Program-made: the position numbers and the translations under genes | DNA from: Flavobacterium sp. 9 | GTDB taxonomy: Bacteria; Bacteroidota; Bacteroidia; Flavobacteriales; Flavobacteriaceae | Direction of reading: 5' to 3' | NCBI RefSeq assembly: GCF_002754195.1 | Contig: NZ_PEEU01000001.1 | Coordinates: forward strand, 5,022,001-5,086,000 | DNA: 64,000 nt | Notes under the pieces: model-generated | The model's database searches: none | The model's input: the letters and a program-made list of their open reading frames with translations, nothing else | What the model was told of the DNA's origin: nothing | Part shown: one piece after another, positions 1 to 8,252 of the stretch | Position numbering within the stretch: position 1 is the stretch's first letter | How the letters are laid out: every line of letters begins with the position of its first letter

Positions 1-701
1 AAATTTGACGAAAGTCTTTTTGCATAGCTAACTCTGCCAATTAAACTTCCCCAAGTGCGTTGATGCATGTAATCTGCGCTTGCTAAATGCCACGGACCAA
101 CCCCGTCGCGATCAATTGTGGTCAGATTATAATAGGCGCCTACACGATCAATATTGGTTTTAGAATATAAATCAAAAAGTTGCTGCTCTATATCCGGATC
201 ATTAGGGAATTTTGCCCGAATAGATTTTAGATATTTTGCTTCGTTTTTGGTATCATCCTGCAGCGAATAAATCGCAATTCTTTTAAGCCTGAAATCTTTG
301 TTGTCAGGATATAAATCAATCGCTTTATAAGTCGTGGTTAAAGCTTCATCATAATTTTCGTCTTCTAAATCCATGTTTATGAGATATAGAAAAGCATCTG
401 CATATCTCGGATTTTTATCAATTACATATTTGTAGTAGTATCTGGCGCTGTCTTTTTGCTTTGCTAAATCATAATTTCGGCCTAAAGCCAAAGAAAAATC
501 AACATAATCCGGGGCAAGTTTTTTTCCTAATAAAGCTCTTTTTATATTCAGTTTATAATCAGGGTGTGCGCTTTTCATGTCTTTCATTACGACAGTTAAA
601 AGACTGTCTGTGTCAATTTTTTGTGCTTTAATAGTTTGATTCGAAAGTAAAAACAAACAAAAAAGCAGTCTGGTTATATTTAAGAGTTTACTATTTTTCA
701 T
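1..701 (-). CDS. YaiO-like outer membrane beta-barrel protein with N-terminal TPRs (partial, C-terminus beyond window)
   Basis: The gene is read from ATG at 701 down to the window edge, giving 233 residues without a stop. It opens with a hydrophobic signal peptide ending near a QTIKAQ cleavage region. About 130 residues follow that look like TPR helices, with alternating Ala/Tyr/Leu patterns (DSARYYYKYV, YDEALTTTYKAIDLYPDN). After about residue 180 the sequence becomes strand-like and aromatic (DRVGAYYNLTTID, YMHQRTWGSLIGR), which resembles the start of a YaiO-type barrel. Its start lies 7 bases downstream of the glycosyltransferase stop, so it is the third gene of the HEAT-GT2-YaiO operon. 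The YaiO assignment is moderate because the barrel is cut off. Confidence 0.7.
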   Translation of the reverse strand, partial: MKNSKLLNITRLLFCLFLLSNQTIKAQKIDTDSLLTVVMKDMKSAHPDYKLNIKRALLGKKLAPDYVDFSLALGRNYDLAKQKDSARYYYKYVIDKNPRYADAFLYLINMDLEDENYDEALTTTYKAIDLYPDNKDFRLKRIAIYSLQDDTKNEAKYLKSIRAKFPNDPDIEQQLFDLYSKTNIDRVGAYYNLTTIDRDGVGPWHLASADYMHQRTWGSLIGRVSYAKRLSSN

Positions 702-708
702 AATCAAA

Positions 709-2145
709 TTATTTTTTAGCGGGTGATTCAAAACCTTTACGAACCATGACGCCCCATTTTTGTTCTTTTTTTCTAAAAAAATGCCAATATCCTGTTAGCG
801 ATGCATAAATCGTAATAGGATGATAAACAAAAGGCTCAATAATCGCCATTCCAATAAGCGTAATGAGTTCTTTATAACTGGCATAACTCTTATAAAGTAC
901 TTCGTCAATTAAGATCGATATTATGGTTATTGACAGATAAAAAAGATAGACTAAGAAACTGATAAGAAACAGAAATTGGAAGTTTATTATACCAAAAACA
1001 AAACTTGCAATTAAGGTGATTATACCAGTAAATTCGATAATTGGCACCAGAAATTCAAAGCTAAAAAAGAACGGTAAAATCAAGAATCCTGTTCGTCCAT
1101 ATTTTGGGTTTAAAAACATTTTTCGATGTAAATACAATGTTTGTACCAATCCTCTTGCCCAACGAATGCGTTGCCTTAAAAATATTTCTCTCGTGCTTGG
1201 AACTTCTGTCCAGCAAAGCGATTCCGGAATGTATTTTATTAAAAAATCTTCTTTTGCATCATGCATGTATTTTCGCATTCGCGTTATGAGTTCCATGTCT
1301 TCGCCTAAAGACTGATGCCAATATCCACCGGCTTTTATAACAATATCTTTGTCAAACATTCCCAATCCGCCTGAGACTAATAATAATCCGTTTATCTGGC
1401 TCCACGCCATTCGTCCAAACAAAAAAGATCGTACATATTCAAGCTCCTGAAAACGCGGATACCATTCTTTTGGATAATGTACTTTATACAGAAAACCTTC
1501 TTTTATATCGCAAGAATTTGAAATTCTAATTCCTGCTCCGGTTGCAATAACGCGAGTTTCATTTTCCATGAACGGTTTTGCAAGCTTTAAAATTGTATTG
1601 CTTTTTAAGATACAATCAACATCGGTGCATAAAAACAAAGGATATTGCGAAGAATTTATTCCAGCATTTGAAGCGTCGGCTTTACTTTTTCCGTTTATTT
1701 TATCTACAATTAGCAATCTTGAATAAACTGGATTTGTCGATTTATAATGTCCGCGAACAGGTTGCGTTACGATTTTTTCCTGATAATAAAAATCAATTTT
1801 AACAAGATCAAATTCGGTTATTAATTTTTCGAGTGTATTATCAGAACTTCCGTCATTTACGATAATGATTTCAAATTTGGGATACGTCAGCGAGAGAAGC
1901 GATTTTACATTATATACGATGTTTACGCCTTCATTAAACGCCGGAGCCACAATAGAGACGCCTAAAATATGATTGGATCTAATTAGGACTTCTTCTTCGA
2001 GATATTTTTGATATTTTAAATGTTTTATAATCGCCCAATACGATAAAATGGAAAGAAATATATAAAACGAAATATAACCAATGGAAAAACAGGCTACAAA
2101 AATATCATAAACACGAATAAGATAATATAGAAAATCATGTGTCAT
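709..2145 (-). CDS. family 2 glycosyltransferase, membrane-bound, processive type
   Basis: This 478-residue protein has an N-terminal membrane segment (about 15-40), a GT-A domain (about 62-300) and three or four C-terminal membrane helices (about 345-460). The family hallmarks are visible: the nucleotide-binding start VSIVAPAFNEG, VNDGSSDNT, the metal-binding DVD near 175-177, the base motif GED near 281-283, and a QxxRW motif at 325-329 (QRIRW). These features fit inverting processive synthases of the cellulose/hyaluronan/poly-GlcNAc group, which make a polymer and pass it across the inner membrane. The start ATG overlaps the stop of the upstream HEAT gene by 4 bases, indicating translational coupling. 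The sugar substrate cannot be told from sequence. Confidence 0.9.
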   Translation of the reverse strand: MTHDFLYYLIRVYDIFVACFSIGYISFYIFLSILSYWAIIKHLKYQKYLEEEVLIRSNHILGVSIVAPAFNEGVNIVYNVKSLLSLTYPKFEIIIVNDGSSDNTLEKLITEFDLVKIDFYYQEKIVTQPVRGHYKSTNPVYSRLLIVDKINGKSKADASNAGINSSQYPLFLCTDVDCILKSNTILKLAKPFMENETRVIATGAGIRISNSCDIKEGFLYKVHYPKEWYPRFQELEYVRSFLFGRMAWSQINGLLLVSGGLGMFDKDIVIKAGGYWHQSLGEDMELITRMRKYMHDAKEDFLIKYIPESLCWTEVPSTREIFLRQRIRWARGLVQTLYLHRKMFLNPKYGRTGFLILPFFFSFEFLVPIIEFTGIITLIASFVFGIINFQFLFLISFLVYLFYLSITIISILIDEVLYKSYASYKELITLIGMAIIEPFVYHPITIYASLTGYWHFFRKKEQKWGVMVRKGFESPAKK

Positions 2146-3203
2146 AGCTGTAATTTTCTAGTGTGATTAATCATTTTTTGAGTGTCTGGATCGTGCGCGC
2201 CTAAAGCATCAAGAGTTATTGAATCGAGTTTGTTTAAGCAAAACACCATTTTTAATTTGATATCTTTTATCTCTTGTTTTTCGATTTCATTTTTGAGAAA
2301 TGTGATCGTTTTTTCGGAACCAACTACAGCAAGAGCGTCTAATATTTCTATTTGAATTTCGATAGATTCAGTTGGGAAAACTTTAATCAGTTCATCTTCG
2401 GCTTCTTCCAGAAATAAATCTTGAATTGCCGTAATAACATCGATTTTTAGTGCTTTATCTTCATGATGAAGCAACTTTATTATTTGAGCAGATTTATTGG
2501 TATAATTATAGAAAACCATTGTCATAATCGCCAGTTTTAGAATCGTTGGATTTTCAGATTCTATCCAAAGATCTATTTGTGGCGGAATTGGTATTTTTTC
2601 TGAATGTAAAACATCCATAACTTTTATTGTAGTAATGATCGATACCTTAACGGGAATGTTGTTAATTGCCTGCCAATCACCTTTTGATAAAGCCAGATAA
2701 GCAATATTGGCATTGGACCGAATAATTTTATTGGGATGGTATAAATACTTTTTAATGAGCGAAATTCCAGGTTTGTATTCTAAAGATTGAAAATGATAAA
2801 TTCCTTCGCATTTTTTATACTTTCTAAAATCCCGAATTAAACTTGCAGAGTAATGGTTTAAATTGAGTTGTTTATAGATAATCAGAATGTTTTTGGCTGT
2901 TTTCCCTTTCAGATTGCTTTTCATTCTAATCATATCGTCAATGAGCATTTCTTTGCACCAGGTACGATGTATTGGAATTTCAGATTTGAATTTGGCGATT
3001 TTGTATTTTAAAATATTTTTATCCGGTTTTGATAAGGTGATTTCTGTTAGAAATTTTTCGGATTTACGAATAATCAGGTGTTGGGAAGGCAAATTGTATT
3101 GATAATAGACTCTATTCAATATTAGAATAATGGCTAAAGATAAGGTTACAATTAAGAAGGACGGAATGATATAATATTTTAAATCGAAAATAAAATGTTC
3201 CAT
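2142..3203 (-). CDS. HEAT-repeat membrane protein
   Basis: This 353-residue protein starts with one membrane helix (about residues 12-31) followed by a long alpha-helical region with HEAT-like repeats (for example IEIQIEILDALAVVGSEKTI and EHDPDTQ-like C-terminal helices). It has no recognisable catalytic motif. It is first in the minus-strand operon with the GT2 and YaiO-like genes. In Bacteroidota such HEAT proteins commonly accompany a GT2 and a YaiO barrel. I infer a scaffold or accessory role for the synthase, comparable in position to co-polymerase subunits. The function itself is not shown by the sequence. Confidence 0.75.
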   Translation of the reverse strand: MEHFIFDLKYYIIPSFLIVTLSLAIILILNRVYYQYNLPSQHLIIRKSEKFLTEITLSKPDKNILKYKIAKFKSEIPIHRTWCKEMLIDDMIRMKSNLKGKTAKNILIIYKQLNLNHYSASLIRDFRKYKKCEGIYHFQSLEYKPGISLIKKYLYHPNKIIRSNANIAYLALSKGDWQAINNIPVKVSIITTIKVMDVLHSEKIPIPPQIDLWIESENPTILKLAIMTMVFYNYTNKSAQIIKLLHHEDKALKIDVITAIQDLFLEEAEDELIKVFPTESIEIQIEILDALAVVGSEKTITFLKNEIEKQEIKDIKLKMVFCLNKLDSITLDALGAHDPDTQKMINHTRKLQL

Positions 3204-3275
3204 ACAAAAGGCTTTTATATGGTAATATTACGAAAAAAAAAGGAGAAAAGCTAATGAAATCTACTGGTTTTGAGG

Positions 3276-4040
3276 CTAAAATCCTTCAAAAACACCTAAT
3301 CCAAAAAGTGCAAAATCATATTTAACAGGATCTTGTGCGTCCATCTCTCTCAATTTTAAATCTAATTCGGCTAAAGCTTTTCCGTCGTTTTGCTTTCGCG
3401 AAAGCAAACCTAATTTTCTGGCAACATTTCCGGAATGCACATCTAACGGACAAGATAATGCGGAAGGAGAAATGGTTTTCCAAATTCCTAAATCGACTCC
3501 TTTTGCGTCTTGACGAACCATCCATCGCAAATACATATTGATTCTTTTTGCTGCCGAATTGTTTAAAGGATCTGAAATATGTTTTTGAGTTCGTGGTAAA
3601 TGATCGATTTCAAAAAAGATCTTTTTGAATTCGCTTATACTTTTTTGCAAACTGTCAGTTTCCTGATTTTTGGCAAAAACAGCTTCCAAACCATTATGTT
3701 TTTTGTAAATGTGTTGTAAACCTTTTATAAAACCTCCAAAATCTTTTCCATTAAAAGTACGATGAACAAAACTTTCCAGTCTTTCTAAATCTTCATCAGT
3801 ATGTGACATAACAAAATCGTAAGGTGTATTACCCATTAATTCCATCATTTGGTGGGAATTTTTGATAATCATTTTACGATTTCCCCATGCGATTGTAGCA
3901 CTCAGGAAACCGGCGATTTCGATGTCTTCTTTTTGAGAAAATAAATGCGGAATTTGTACAGGATCGCTTTCAATGAAATCCTGATTGTTATATTGAATGA
4001 CTTTTTCGTCGAGAAATTCTTTAAGTTCTTTTTTGGTCAT
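3276..4040 (-). CDS. TIGR02757 family protein (DUF2400)
   Basis: This 254-residue soluble protein matches the TIGR02757/DUF2400 family by its N-terminal segment (GFLSATIAWGNRKMI) and a C-terminal block with CPLDVHSGNVARKLGLL and DPVKYDFALFGLGV. The family is widespread in Bacteroidota. Its C-terminal part recalls helix-hairpin-helix DNA glycosylase folds, with DVHSGNVAR in the position of the HhH/Asp region. No biochemical role is established to my knowledge. The upstream region holds a copy of the hairpin repeat (4075-4158), so transcription probably starts at or before that element. Confidence 0.85.
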   Translation of the reverse strand: MTKKELKEFLDEKVIQYNNQDFIESDPVQIPHLFSQKEDIEIAGFLSATIAWGNRKMIIKNSHQMMELMGNTPYDFVMSHTDEDLERLESFVHRTFNGKDFGGFIKGLQHIYKKHNGLEAVFAKNQETDSLQKSISEFKKIFFEIDHLPRTQKHISDPLNNSAAKRINMYLRWMVRQDAKGVDLGIWKTISPSALSCPLDVHSGNVARKLGLLSRKQNDGKALAELDLKLREMDAQDPVKYDFALFGLGVFEGF

Positions 4041-4074
4041 AATTGAAATGAAAGTTCTTGAAATACATAAATCC

Positions 4075-4158
4075 TTAGCCCTGATAAAAGGGAAAATCCT
4101 TTTTTATTGTTTTTTCTACAATAAAAAAGATTGGAATGATAGCAGGAAATAGCTCCTA
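4075..4158 (-). repeat. hairpin intergenic repeat, copy 1 (minus orientation)
   Basis: Read on the minus strand this begins TTAGGAGCTATTTCC, contains CCAATCTTTT, a self-complementary T-rich/A-rich arm pair around the centre, then AGGATTTTCCC and ends with ATCAGGGCTAAGG. It aligns with 9275-9355 and 32765-32845 at both outer blocks and differs mainly in the hairpin. The TAG stop codon of the ABC ATPase gene (4156-4158) lies in the element's first bases, so the element abuts the coding end exactly. Confidence 0.8.
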
Positions 4159-4821
4159 ATTACTAATTAAACCATCAACCATTACCAATTTTCTATCGGC
4201 CATATTTGCAAGTTCTTCGTTGTGAGTTACGATAACAAAAGTTTGTCCAAATTCGTCACGAAGCTGAAAGAATAACTGATGTAAATTTTCGGCAGAATGT
4301 GTGTCGAGATTCCCGGAAGGTTCATCGGCAAAAATAACGTCCGGCTTATTAATTAAAGCTCTCGCAACGGCAACACGCTGTTGTTCTCCGCCGGAAAGTT
4401 CGTTTGGTTTATGATCAATTCGATGTGATAATCCTAAAAAGGTCAATAGTTTTTTGGCTTCAGCTTCGGTTTCTGAAGGTTTTTTTCCTGCAATATAAGC
4501 GGGAATACAAACATTTTCTAAAGCTGTAAACTCAGGTAAAAGTTGGTGAAACTGAAAAATGAAACCTAGATTTAAATTTCGGAATTTTGATAATGCTTTA
4601 TCATTAAAACCCAGAACATTTTGACCGTTTATAGTCAAAGAACTCTCTGTGTCAGCTTTCGAAGGTTTGTCAAGTGTACCTAAAATATGCAATAAAGTCG
4701 TTTTTCCGGCACCAGAAGCGCCAACGATAGAAACAATTTCTCCTTTTTTAATATGCAAATCAACTCCTTTAAGAACTTCGAGTTGGTCGTAGAATTTATG
4801 TATATTTTTTGCGTGTATCAT
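4156..4821 (-). CDS. lolD: ABC transporter ATP-binding protein, LolD/MacB type
   Basis: This is a 221-residue ATPase counted from ATG at 4821. A longer reading from 4848 adds nine residues (MFLCRNSFK) not typical of the family. Walker A is GASGAGKTT (34-42), the signature is [15 protein letters not shown], Walker B is [12 protein letters not shown], and the switch histidine is in IVTHNEE. The Q-loop [18 protein letters not shown] is characteristic of the LolD/MacB/FtsE group. In Gram-negative bacteria LolD powers LolCE, which releases lipoproteins from the inner membrane. No LolC/E permease gene is adjacent, so the partner is encoded elsewhere and a MacB-type export role remains possible. Confidence 0.85.
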   Translation of the reverse strand: MIHAKNIHKFYDQLEVLKGVDLHIKKGEIVSIVGASGAGKTTLLHILGTLDKPSKADTESSLTINGQNVLGFNDKALSKFRNLNLGFIFQFHQLLPEFTALENVCIPAYIAGKKPSETEAEAKKLLTFLGLSHRIDHKPNELSGGEQQRVAVARALINKPDVIFADEPSGNLDTHSAENLHQLFFQLRDEFGQTFVIVTHNEELANMADRKLVMVDGLISN

Positions 4822-4953
4822 TTTGAAACTGTTTCTACAAAGAAACAAAGATTCTCCCGATATAAAAATGTGTTGTAACAGAAATTTAAGAAGAGATTGA
4901 TATAAATGATTATTAGGTTTTTTATTTTACATTTATAATAAACTATATAAAGA

Positions 4954-5679
4954 ATGAAATTAAAATTTGGAATTCTGGGATTAGCAATAGTTGTACTTGC
5001 AATTTTTGTCAATGCAAAACTATATACTCAAGATCAATTTGTGGTCTATAAAGTCGATCTTAAAAAACAAGATTTGAAATTGTTTTGGAAAAATGAAGCT
5101 GGACAAAATTTTGGAAGTATTCTAAATTTGAAAAATTGGACAGAAAAGAATAATTTATCATTAAGTTTTGCGATGAATGGCGGAATGTATAAAAAAGATA
5201 ATTCGCCGCAAGGTCTTTATATTGAAAAGGGGAAAGTTTTATCTCCATTAGACACCACTAAAGCCGAAGGAAATTTCTATTTAAAACCTAACGGAGTATT
5301 TTATTTAACAACCGGAAAAACGGCTGAAATTTCTACAACTGAAAAATTTAAAAATAACGAAAAAATAGAATATGCAACGCAATCCGGACCAATGTTGGTG
5401 ATTGATGGCGAGATTCATCCTGATTTTAAGAAAGGGTCAGCTAATTTAAATATTAGAAATGGAGTAGGTATTTTGCCAGATGGGAAAGTAGTATTTGTGC
5501 TTTCTAAAAAAGAGATTAATTTCTACGATTTTGCCAATTATTTTAAAAGTTTAGGATGTAAAAATGCGTTGTATCTCGATGGATTTGTATCAAGAGCTTA
5601 TGTTCCGTCAGAAAATTGGATTCAGACTGATGGAAATTTTGGCGTATTATTTGCAGTAAGTGAGAAAAAGAAAAAGTAA
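4954..5679 (+). CDS. phosphodiester glycosidase family protein (NAGPA/DUF2233)
   Basis: This 241-residue protein has an N-terminal hydrophobic segment (about 6-20) acting as signal anchor or signal peptide. The NAGPA-like domain is recognised by FAMNGGMYKKDNSPQGLYIE (about 73-92), TQSGPMLVIDGE, NIRNGVGILPDGKVVFVLSK and the late NALYLDGFVS segment. In this family the Asn/Gly-rich segments form the active site that cleaves sugar phosphodiesters, as in mammalian uncovering enzyme. Here it is probably periplasmic. It stands alone, divergent from the LolD-like gene, so the context does not reveal the substrate. Confidence 0.85.
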   Translation: MKLKFGILGLAIVVLAIFVNAKLYTQDQFVVYKVDLKKQDLKLFWKNEAGQNFGSILNLKNWTEKNNLSLSFAMNGGMYKKDNSPQGLYIEKGKVLSPLDTTKAEGNFYLKPNGVFYLTTGKTAEISTTEKFKNNEKIEYATQSGPMLVIDGEIHPDFKKGSANLNIRNGVGILPDGKVVFVLSKKEINFYDFANYFKSLGCKNALYLDGFVSRAYVPSENWIQTDGNFGVLFAVSEKKKK

Positions 5680-5792
5680 AATAATTAAAGTTAATGTGTT
5701 AATCATGTTGGAATTAAACAAGAAAACATTTTTAGAAATAAATTACTTTAATTAATTCTTTTTAAATTCGAATAATATCTAAATACAAGAAT

Positions 5793-6089
5793 ATGCAAGA
5801 TTTGGGAGTAACAAGTGAAGAGAGAACCAGAAAACTAATTCTAGGTTTACTTTTGGATGGAATAGGAATGTTAACTTATTCTGTTTTGGGATTTGCAGAA
5901 TTTGGAGATATAATTTGGGCTCCAATTGCGGCTTTTATTATGACCAGAATGTATAAAGGTCGAGTAGGGAAAGTGGCAGGTATTTTGACTTTTGTTGAGG
6001 AGATATTGCCTTTTACAGATATAATTCCGTCGTTTACACTAACGTGGATTTATACGTATTACTTTCAAAAATCAGACAGAGATATTTAG
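5793..6089 (+). CDS. small conserved-looking membrane protein
   Basis: This 98-residue protein has two hydrophobic stretches (about 15-45 and 62-90), giving two or three membrane helices with the acidic break GFAEFGDIIW between them. I recognise no named family. Its stop codon (6087-6089) overlaps the stop of the convergent DUF6787-like gene by three bases, so the two transcripts must overlap at their 3' ends. Codon use resembles its neighbours. Confidence 0.7.
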   Translation: MQDLGVTSEERTRKLILGLLLDGIGMLTYSVLGFAEFGDIIWAPIAAFIMTRMYKGRVGKVAGILTFVEEILPFTDIIPSFTLTWIYTYYFQKSDRDI

Positions 6090-6388
6090 TTTTTGAAAAG
6101 AAATCCGAGTCCCATATTTTTAAGCATTTTCTTTTCGAAATTCCAAAAGAAACGGAATTGCCCAAAAATAGCTCCTATTACCACCAATAAAACCTGATAA
6201 ATAGGGAAAATAATCAATAAACGGATTAAAGTAAACCAACCGCCAAAGTCTTCTTTGGTAATACCAAGCCATACACAAAAAGGTTTAGACAAATACGCAG
6301 ATGCCGATCCAGTAATGGCAAAAACGATAAGAATGATAATGGCTTGTAGATTTGAGGTGATTCCCCAACGTTTCTTTAATCTATTCAT
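6086..6388 (-). CDS. DUF6787-like membrane protein
   Basis: This 100-residue protein has two membrane segments (about 14-32 and 50-74) and an amphipathic, basic C-terminal tail (FFWNFEKKMLKNMGLGFLF). The pattern MNRLKKRWGI, then SKPFCVWLGI and a GxxxGQFRFFWNFEKK motif is what I recall for DUF6787 proteins of Flavobacteriia. Some databases label these as diacylglyceryl transferase, but no Lgt motif is present. It lies 33 bases downstream of the DUF6146 lipoprotein gene, probably in the same transcript. Confidence 0.75.
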   Translation of the reverse strand: MNRLKKRWGITSNLQAIIILIVFAITGSASAYLSKPFCVWLGITKEDFGGWFTLIRLLIIFPIYQVLLVVIGAIFGQFRFFWNFEKKMLKNMGLGFLFKN

Positions 6389-6421
6389 GCTTTATTTATA
6401 ACAATTACAAATATAGCAAGA

Positions 6422-6862
6422 TTATCGCATTGGAACGTAACCCGAGAGCTTTTGTTTGTATGTATTTTGAAAATAAATCATATAATTATAAATCAAGTAA
6501 TTTACTTCATATCCGTAATGAATATCAGGTCGATAATCGATCTGCATTTCATACAAATTTGGGTTATATCTTTGGGGTTGTGAAGCTCTGATATTCCACT
6601 CTGTTACGTACAAACGATTTTTGAGTTCGAGGTAAGATAACGAATAATAGTTTCTTGGGAGTGCTGATGAAGTCAACCAGGTACTAAAACCATTGTCGAT
6701 TATAATAACTTCGTATTCAAGAGAATCATTGGCAATTCGCACAGTATCATTTACAGCAACTTTTGGCGTAGGTACAGGATTTGTTGCGCTAATATTTTTT
6801 GATGCAGTAGAACAAGCAATTATCGTAAACAGAAGAACTAATATGGAAAGGCATTTTTTCAT
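6422..6862 (-). CDS. DUF6146-like lipoprotein
   Basis: A start at ATG 6862 is chosen because it begins a classic lipoprotein signal (MKKCLSILVLLFTIIAC, Cys about 17). The longer frame from 6904 would bury that signal. The mature part has a low-complexity linker and a conserved Tyr-rich C-terminal block (LPRNYYSLSYLELKN, NIRASQP, YDPDIHYGYEVNYLIYN-like), typical of DUF6146 in flavobacteria. The protein is probably anchored in the envelope. It is paired with the downstream DUF6787 gene. No function is known to me. Confidence 0.78.
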   Translation of the reverse strand: MKKCLSILVLLFTIIACSTASKNISATNPVPTPKVAVNDTVRIANDSLEYEVIIIDNGFSTWLTSSALPRNYYSLSYLELKNRLYVTEWNIRASQPQRYNPNLYEMQIDYRPDIHYGYEVNYLIYNYMIYFQNTYKQKLSGYVPMR

Positions 6863-6960
6863 GACTTTTATTTTCAATACTTTAAAATTACAACTAAATT
6901 TCAAAAGAAGCTGTTAAGATTCTTATAATGTAGTTTTCTGAACTTTAATATTCAATAATA

Positions 6961-6993
6961 AAAAAGCCATTTGCATAAGCAAACAGCCTTTAA
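6961..6993 (-). terminator. weak intrinsic terminator or hairpin for the DUF937-like gene
   Basis: On the minus strand an imperfect stem (GCTGTTTGC / GCAAATGGC around TTAT) is followed by six T. It lies about 70 bases beyond the stop at 7065. The stem has two central mismatches. Confidence 0.5.
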
Positions 6994-7020
6994 TATTTTT
7001 ATAGTATTCTAAAAGCTCAG

Positions 7021-7036
7021 TCCCGAAGCTTCGGGA
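7021..7036. repeat. 16-bp perfect palindrome TCCCGAAGCTTCGGGA
   Basis: This is a fully self-complementary 16-mer with no loop, in the intergenic space between the DUF6146 and DUF937-like genes. It is much more GC-rich than its surroundings. It could be an intergenic repeat core or a cruciform; nothing ties it to a gene. Confidence 0.7.
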
Positions 7037-7064
7037 TAGCAACTCAGAATCTTAGAATCTTTAT

Positions 7065-7628
7065 TTATTTACTTCCAAACAATTTTCCAATAAATCCGGC
7101 TATTCCGCCTTTTGTTTTTGTTACTACAAGAACATCGGCTACGTCTACTTTTCCGTCAGCATTTTGATCTAATCCAAATTGCATTCCGTATTTATTTATC
7201 GTATCCATAATTCCTGAAGCTTGTCCGCCGTTTCCGGAAATAGCGCCAATAATATCCGAGATATTGAAACTACTGTCGTTAGGATCTTTGGCTTTGTTTA
7301 CTAATGAACCTAAAATCTGCGGAATCATGCTTGCTGCAACACCAGAAGAAGCTTCGCTGCTTAATCCAAATTTCTCTCCAAGATTTCCTGTCACTTGTTG
7401 TGTTATTTGCTGCACAACCGGATTAGAACTGTCTATCGACGATGTTCCGCTAAATAAACTTGCAAGTTGTTCGCCACCACCTTCTGAAGCAATCTTTTGC
7501 AATCCTGCAAAAATTGAAGAACTAGTTTCACTTATTACAGCTTCATTGTGCTCATTTGGGATAGCAGAATTGTTTACTACGGCATCACCTCCGTATTGTT
7601 GTACTAATTGCGTTAATTGTTCAAACAT
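7065..7628 (-). CDS. DUF937-like protein with EF-hand/dockerin-like calcium loop
   Basis: This 187-residue protein lacks a signal peptide. The first 60 residues and the central part (SSGVAASMIPQILGSLVNK) resemble DUF937/YidB-type helical proteins rich in Gly, Ser and Ala. Near residues 154-165 the segment DQNADGKVDVADV has the Asp-x-Asn-x-Asp-Gly-x-x-x-x-x-Asp spacing of a calcium-binding EF-hand loop. The C-terminus (GGIAGFIGKLFGSK) is glycine-rich and amphipathic. The combination suggests a cytoplasmic or envelope-associated Ca-responsive protein, but no function is established. Confidence 0.7.
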   Translation of the reverse strand: MFEQLTQLVQQYGGDAVVNNSAIPNEHNEAVISETSSSIFAGLQKIASEGGGEQLASLFSGTSSIDSSNPVVQQITQQVTGNLGEKFGLSSEASSGVAASMIPQILGSLVNKAKDPNDSSFNISDIIGAISGNGGQASGIMDTINKYGMQFGLDQNADGKVDVADVLVVTKTKGGIAGFIGKLFGSK

Positions 7629-7653
7629 GATTTTAAGAATTTAAATTAGACGT

Positions 7654-7661
7654 CAAATTTA
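7654..7661 (-). promoter_or_regulatory. candidate -7 element TAAATTTG
   Basis: On the minus strand TAAATTTG matches the Bacteroidota TAnnTTTG core, 25 bases before the ATG at 7628. A TTG lies 24 bases upstream, longer than the usual 19-21. The element sits directly after the terminator of the gene upstream. Confidence 0.4.
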
Positions 7662-7662
7662 C

Positions 7663-7705
7663 TAAAAAAAGAAAGGTATTTACTACAAAATAATAATAAA
7701 TACCT
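7663..7705 (-). terminator. intrinsic terminator, near-duplicate of the one at 8185-8229
   Basis: The stem AGGTATTTA / TAAATACCT (7674-7682 and 7697-7705) is followed on the minus strand by CTTTCTTTTTTT. It ends the transcript of the gene at 7804-8157. Its sequence is closely related to the terminator just upstream of that gene. Confidence 0.8.
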
Positions 7706-7803
7706 CTAAAGTTAATCTATTTTTTAATTACTCGGTTCGACAAATTCGAGAAATTATACAAAACCTTATTTATATGACCTTAAATTAAAGTCAATGTTAA
7801 GAT

Positions 7804-8157
7804 TTAGTATTTTGGCACCTTTACTTTGCACCAGGTAGTAATATCTTCAGGATTAAATCCGGGACAATTATTAATGTTCTTTTTAGGAAAAAATAAAACA
7901 TCATTCTCAAATGTACTTAGGTTGAAATAATAGTTGCTGTAATCTTCTCCATATCTCCAAACATCGCTTGAGCCTTCATTACCAATGGTTTCACTAAAAG
8001 TAAAAATAGAAGATTGCTTAGGAATAAAATATTCTTTTTCGATAATAAGCGAAAAAATATTGCCAAAGACAGAGGTACAGCATAAAGCAATTGCAATTGT
8101 GAATAGAATCAGGCGAATGATCCACTTGCTTTTAATACTTTTTTTGTTTGTATTCAT
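7804..8157 (-). CDS. small single-helix membrane protein, unknown
   Basis: A start at ATG 8157 gives 117 residues: a basic N-terminus (MNTNKKSIKSKW), one membrane helix (about 12-35) and a periplasmic part with CPGFNPEDITTWCKV near the end. A longer reading from 8235 runs through the upstream terminator hairpin and is unlikely. I recognise no family. The gene is bracketed by two near-identical terminators (8185-8229 and 7663-7705), and only 27 bases separate its start from the upstream one, which leaves little room for its own promoter. Confidence 0.65.
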   Translation of the reverse strand: MNTNKKSIKSKWIIRLILFTIAIALCCTSVFGNIFSLIIEKEYFIPKQSSIFTFSETIGNEGSSDVWRYGEDYSNYYFNLSTFENDVLFFPKKNINNCPGFNPEDITTWCKVKVPKY

Positions 8158-8184
8158 ATTATACTTTAAATGCTTGCGAAAGTA

Positions 8185-8229
8185 TAAAAAAAGAAAGGGA
8201 TTTACTACAGGTACGCAGTAAATCCCTTT
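8185..8229 (-). terminator. strong intrinsic terminator after serA
   Basis: A perfect 13-bp stem (AAAGGGATTTACT at 8194-8206 and its complement at 8217-8229) is followed on the minus strand by CTTTTTTT. It lies 24 bases beyond the serA stop. Confidence 0.88.
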
Positions 8230-8252
8230 AATCAAATTTAATCTATTGTTTT

